A stretch of 64,000 bases of DNA from Aplectana chamaeleonis. Lineage: Eukaryota > Nematoda > Chromadorea > Rhabditida > Cosmocercidae. The translations under genes were made by a program, and so were the position numbers. Shown here piece after piece: positions 63,746 through 64,000 of this stretch. The notes beneath the pieces were generated by a model. The model worked only from the letters and a program-made list of their open reading frames with translations. It made no database searches and was not told where the DNA came from. How positions within the stretch are numbered: the first letter of the stretch is position 1; each line of letters starts with the position of its first letter. The stretch covers positions 992,001-1,056,000 of the forward strand of contig JAPDOI010000152.1 of NCBI GenBank assembly GCA_029168955.1, in the 5' to 3' direction.

Positions 63746-64000
63746 ATGAAAGGAAACGCCGCCTATGCTCGCGGCCATGTAGGTACTTGGGGTAATCCGA
63801 CTATCCGTTGCTCGCTTAACCGTTATCCGGGGTTTTGACTTATCTGGACTGGTAGTAAATGGGTTTGAAAACGCGTGGAAACTCGCGGTATGTTTGGTGT
63901 AAACTGCAGCTAAACGCAAGCTTTATATTTGACGATTTTCAGGAAAGGGACCAGACATTGCTGAAACCACGTACACGCAACGTTATGAGCCAATAGATTC
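63746..64000. other. no supported gene
   Basis: Nothing recognised to the end of the window. Confidence 0.4.

Overview
The window looks like a repeat-saturated, intron-era eukaryotic genome and carries no bacterial-style gene organisation. The retroelement proteins (RTE-type endonuclease/RT, a CR1/jockey-type element, BEL/Pao RT, Tc1 transposase), the many short TA- and TTAA-flanked foldback elements and TTTTCAG-type splice acceptors fit a nematode, most likely a clade V strongylid such as a hookworm. That assignment is inference; no single-copy host gene is certain here.

Layout. (1) 1-9050: mostly non-coding sequence with small foldback MITEs (2338, 2522, 5436, 7137), a broken 42-residue-repeat protein relic (5617-6305) and a decayed retroelement ORF1 (7627-8400). 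(2) 9050-19396: a Tc1 element (9860-11705) whose right terminal repeat holds a 250-nt (TA)n tract, and a large inverted repeat (arms about 10734-14816 and 16036-19396). The arms contain a hAT-like element (here called P), a TTAA foldback and part of the Tc1. (3) 19396-23582: a second inverted repeat, made of RTE retrotransposon sequence, that abuts the first at 19396. (4) 23990-53960: a nested stack. An RTE fragment is interrupted by P (24281-53894; 8-bp target duplication CCGCTGTC). P is interrupted by a 24-kb TTAA-flanked element (here Q, 24473-48492). Q contains a 42-bp minisatellite (27370-29150), a CACTA-like element (S, 32619-37012) that encloses a PHD-endonuclease-RT retrotransposon (33328-36605), and an RTE (40020-47455) split by an almost intact CR1-like element (41488-45675). 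(5) 53961-64000: foldback elements, an inverted pair of tRNA-like sequences (56052-56306), a long inverted repeat (57540-59115), a BEL/Pao RT relic, another Q-family MITE (62344-62816) and a possible decayed host gene (62903-63374).

The main biology is transposition history. The nested structure can be read because uninterrupted paralogues of each target lie in the same window: the RTE at 41250 shows the empty site of P, the arm copy of P at 16350 shows the empty site of Q, and the right arm at 18411 shows the empty site of a Q-family MITE. The CR1-like element is the best-preserved coding unit. Its two ORFs are linked by a canonical A AAA AAC slippery heptamer in the frame needed for -1 frameshifting. 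P, Q, R and S are names used only in this annotation. No search or alignment program was run; coordinates of degenerate repeats are approximate to a few bases or tens of bases.
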